The notes beneath the pieces were generated by a model. That model was not told where the DNA came from. It worked only from the letters and a program-made list of their open reading frames with translations, and made no database searches. The position numbers and the translations under genes are program-made. From Deltaproteobacteria bacterium (lineage in GTDB: Bacteria; Desulfobacterota; DSM-4660; Desulfatiglandales; Desulfatiglandaceae), in contig JAFCZI010000029.1 of the NCBI GenBank assembly GCA_019314425.1, positions 1 through 13,189 of the forward strand: a stretch of 13,189 nucleotides of DNA. The letters are read 5' to 3'. This document shows, one piece after another, positions 12,394 through 13,189 of the stretch (positions are counted from its first letter, which is position 1; each line of letters begins with the position of its first letter).

Positions 12394-13189
12394 AAATTCT
12401 GATCAATTCATATTTCCGGCTACCTAACCCGATATGTTCGCCATGATCCAGTTGAATGGTCCAGTCGACGTTGGGATATACGGCACGAAATTTATCTTCA
12501 CCTGATTTCAGGCCGTTCTTGAGGCAGGATGCCGCAGCTCCGATCTGCTGGTTGACCAGATCCGCAGACGCCTGGTCAATGGCAACAGGATCTTTTGAGG
12601 CCACAATCCCCACATCGTGAACAATGGGCGCATCGCTATGTCCGTAGCAGTCGCAGGCAGGGGTAATATCCGTCAGGAAATTAATAAAAAAGGCGTTCTT
12701 TTCTTTTCCTTTGAGGACGGCCAGTGTGTACTCCGTCATCTTTTTCTGCATCAGCGGAACATCCGCATTCCAACTGACATCAATGGCGCCGTTGGGGCAA
12801 ATGAGGATACATTCACCGCAGCCCACACATTTTTCAGGATTGATGGAAGCCTTTTTCCCCTTCAAGGATATGGCTTTGCTGGCGCAATGACGCGCGCAAT
12901 CGCCGCACCCCACGCACTTTTTCTTCTTGACCTTCGGGGATACATCAGCGTGCTGGGCCATTTTGCCTTTTCTCGAAGCACATCCCATGCCTAAGTTTTT
13001 GATGGTTCCACCAAAACCGGTCAGTTCGTGACCTTTGAAATGAGCCACGCTGATCAATGCATCGGCTTCCGCAATATCCTTGGCGATATAGGCGGTTTGG
13101 ATAAACGCCTGACCAATGTCAATGGCCTTAAAAGAAGCCCCCCGAATGCCGTCAGCGATGATGATGGGGGCTTTGATCACCGAATAGGC
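12392..13189 (-). CDS. DUF362 domain protein with 2[4Fe-4S] ferredoxin module (5' end outside the window)
   Basis: The minus-strand frame is open to the window edge (the first visible residues are AYS), so the gene is partial: an estimated 100 or so N-terminal residues are missing and the GTG at 13178-13180 is not its start. The visible part has the DUF362 core (EADALISVAHFKGHELTGFGG, then IKNLGMGCASRKGK). A ferredoxin-like module follows with two clusters, KKCVGCGDCARHC and EKCVGCGECILICPNG. The C-terminal DUF362 part includes TPACDCYGHSDAP and SKDPVAIDQASADL. It is presumably a cytoplasmic iron-sulfur electron carrier or enzyme of unknown reaction, common in anaerobes. The stop codon overlaps the family A repeat. 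Confidence 0.88.
   Translation of the reverse strand, partial: AYSVIKAPIIIADGIRGASFKAIDIGQAFIQTAYIAKDIAEADALISVAHFKGHELTGFGGTIKNLGMGCASRKGKMAQHADVSPKVKKKKCVGCGDCARHCASKAISLKGKKASINPEKCVGCGECILICPNGAIDVSWNADVPLMQKKMTEYTLAVLKGKEKNAFFINFLTDITPACDCYGHSDAPIVHDVGIVASKDPVAIDQASADLVNQQIGAAASCLKNGLKSGEDKFRAVYPNVDWTIQLDHGEHIGLGSRKYELIRI

Noticed and set aside
13178..13180. GTG as the true start of the DUF362 gene
   Set aside because: The frame stays open past it to the window edge and the visible protein begins in the middle of the conserved domain, so the gene is truncated by the window.

Overview
The window is about 13.2 kb of bacterial chromosome with roughly balanced base composition. It reads like a strictly anaerobic, sulfur-metabolising member of the former Deltaproteobacteria (Desulfobacterota, for example Desulfobacterales). 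The basis is indirect: a CoA-disulfide/persulfide-type reductase fused to rhodanese, a DUF362 2[4Fe-4S] protein, a CBS / SLC13-type permease / receiver operon, and palindromic intergenic repeats of a style I associate with that group. No taxon-specific marker is present, so this is inference.

Layout. (1) 105-311 (-): a 68-aa dodecin with a TTG start. It is divergent from (2) 641-1294 (+), a LOG-family nucleotide phosphoribohydrolase; the gap carries overlapping back-to-back promoters. (3) 1417-2061 (+): RsmG, the 16S rRNA m7G527 methyltransferase. (4) 2107-2724 (-): a TetR regulator, with a paired palindrome just upstream. (5) 3058-3468 and 3502-5211 (-): a two-gene operon of a stand-alone cyclic-nucleotide-binding protein and an FAD/NAD oxidoreductase-rhodanese fusion. 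(6) 5424-8176 (+): a CBS-pair protein, an SLC13/DASS-like permease and a single-domain response regulator, behind a near-consensus sigma70 promoter at 5356-5384. (7) 8426-10240 and 10311-11078 (+): an ABC exporter half-transporter and a CpsB-type PHP tyrosine phosphatase, closed by an intrinsic terminator. (8) 11120-12193 (-): IlvE; and 12392-13189 (-): a DUF362 ferredoxin-like protein cut by the right window edge.

The most notable content lies between the genes. Three MITE-like elements of two families can be delimited by eye. Family A has two colinear members: 5987-6155, flanked by a perfect 7-bp direct repeat AATCTTT, and 12296-12393, with only a degenerate flanking repeat. They lie in opposite orientations and each abuts the stop codon of a gene. 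Family B has one member, 8296-8405: 110 bp, perfect 15-bp terminal inverted repeats and a perfect 8-bp target duplication GCTTGATG. It lies at the 5' end of the ABC transporter gene, whose reading frame runs into it. A further low-complexity motif ending in TTTGCGTGAGA occurs at 1354 and 8232.

Functionally the window is a series of short independent transcription units: flavin storage, nucleotide turnover, ribosome modification, sulfur redox, regulated anion uptake, envelope/export and amino-acid synthesis. It is not one large pathway. I found no CRISPR array, tRNA, rRNA, transposase or phage gene.
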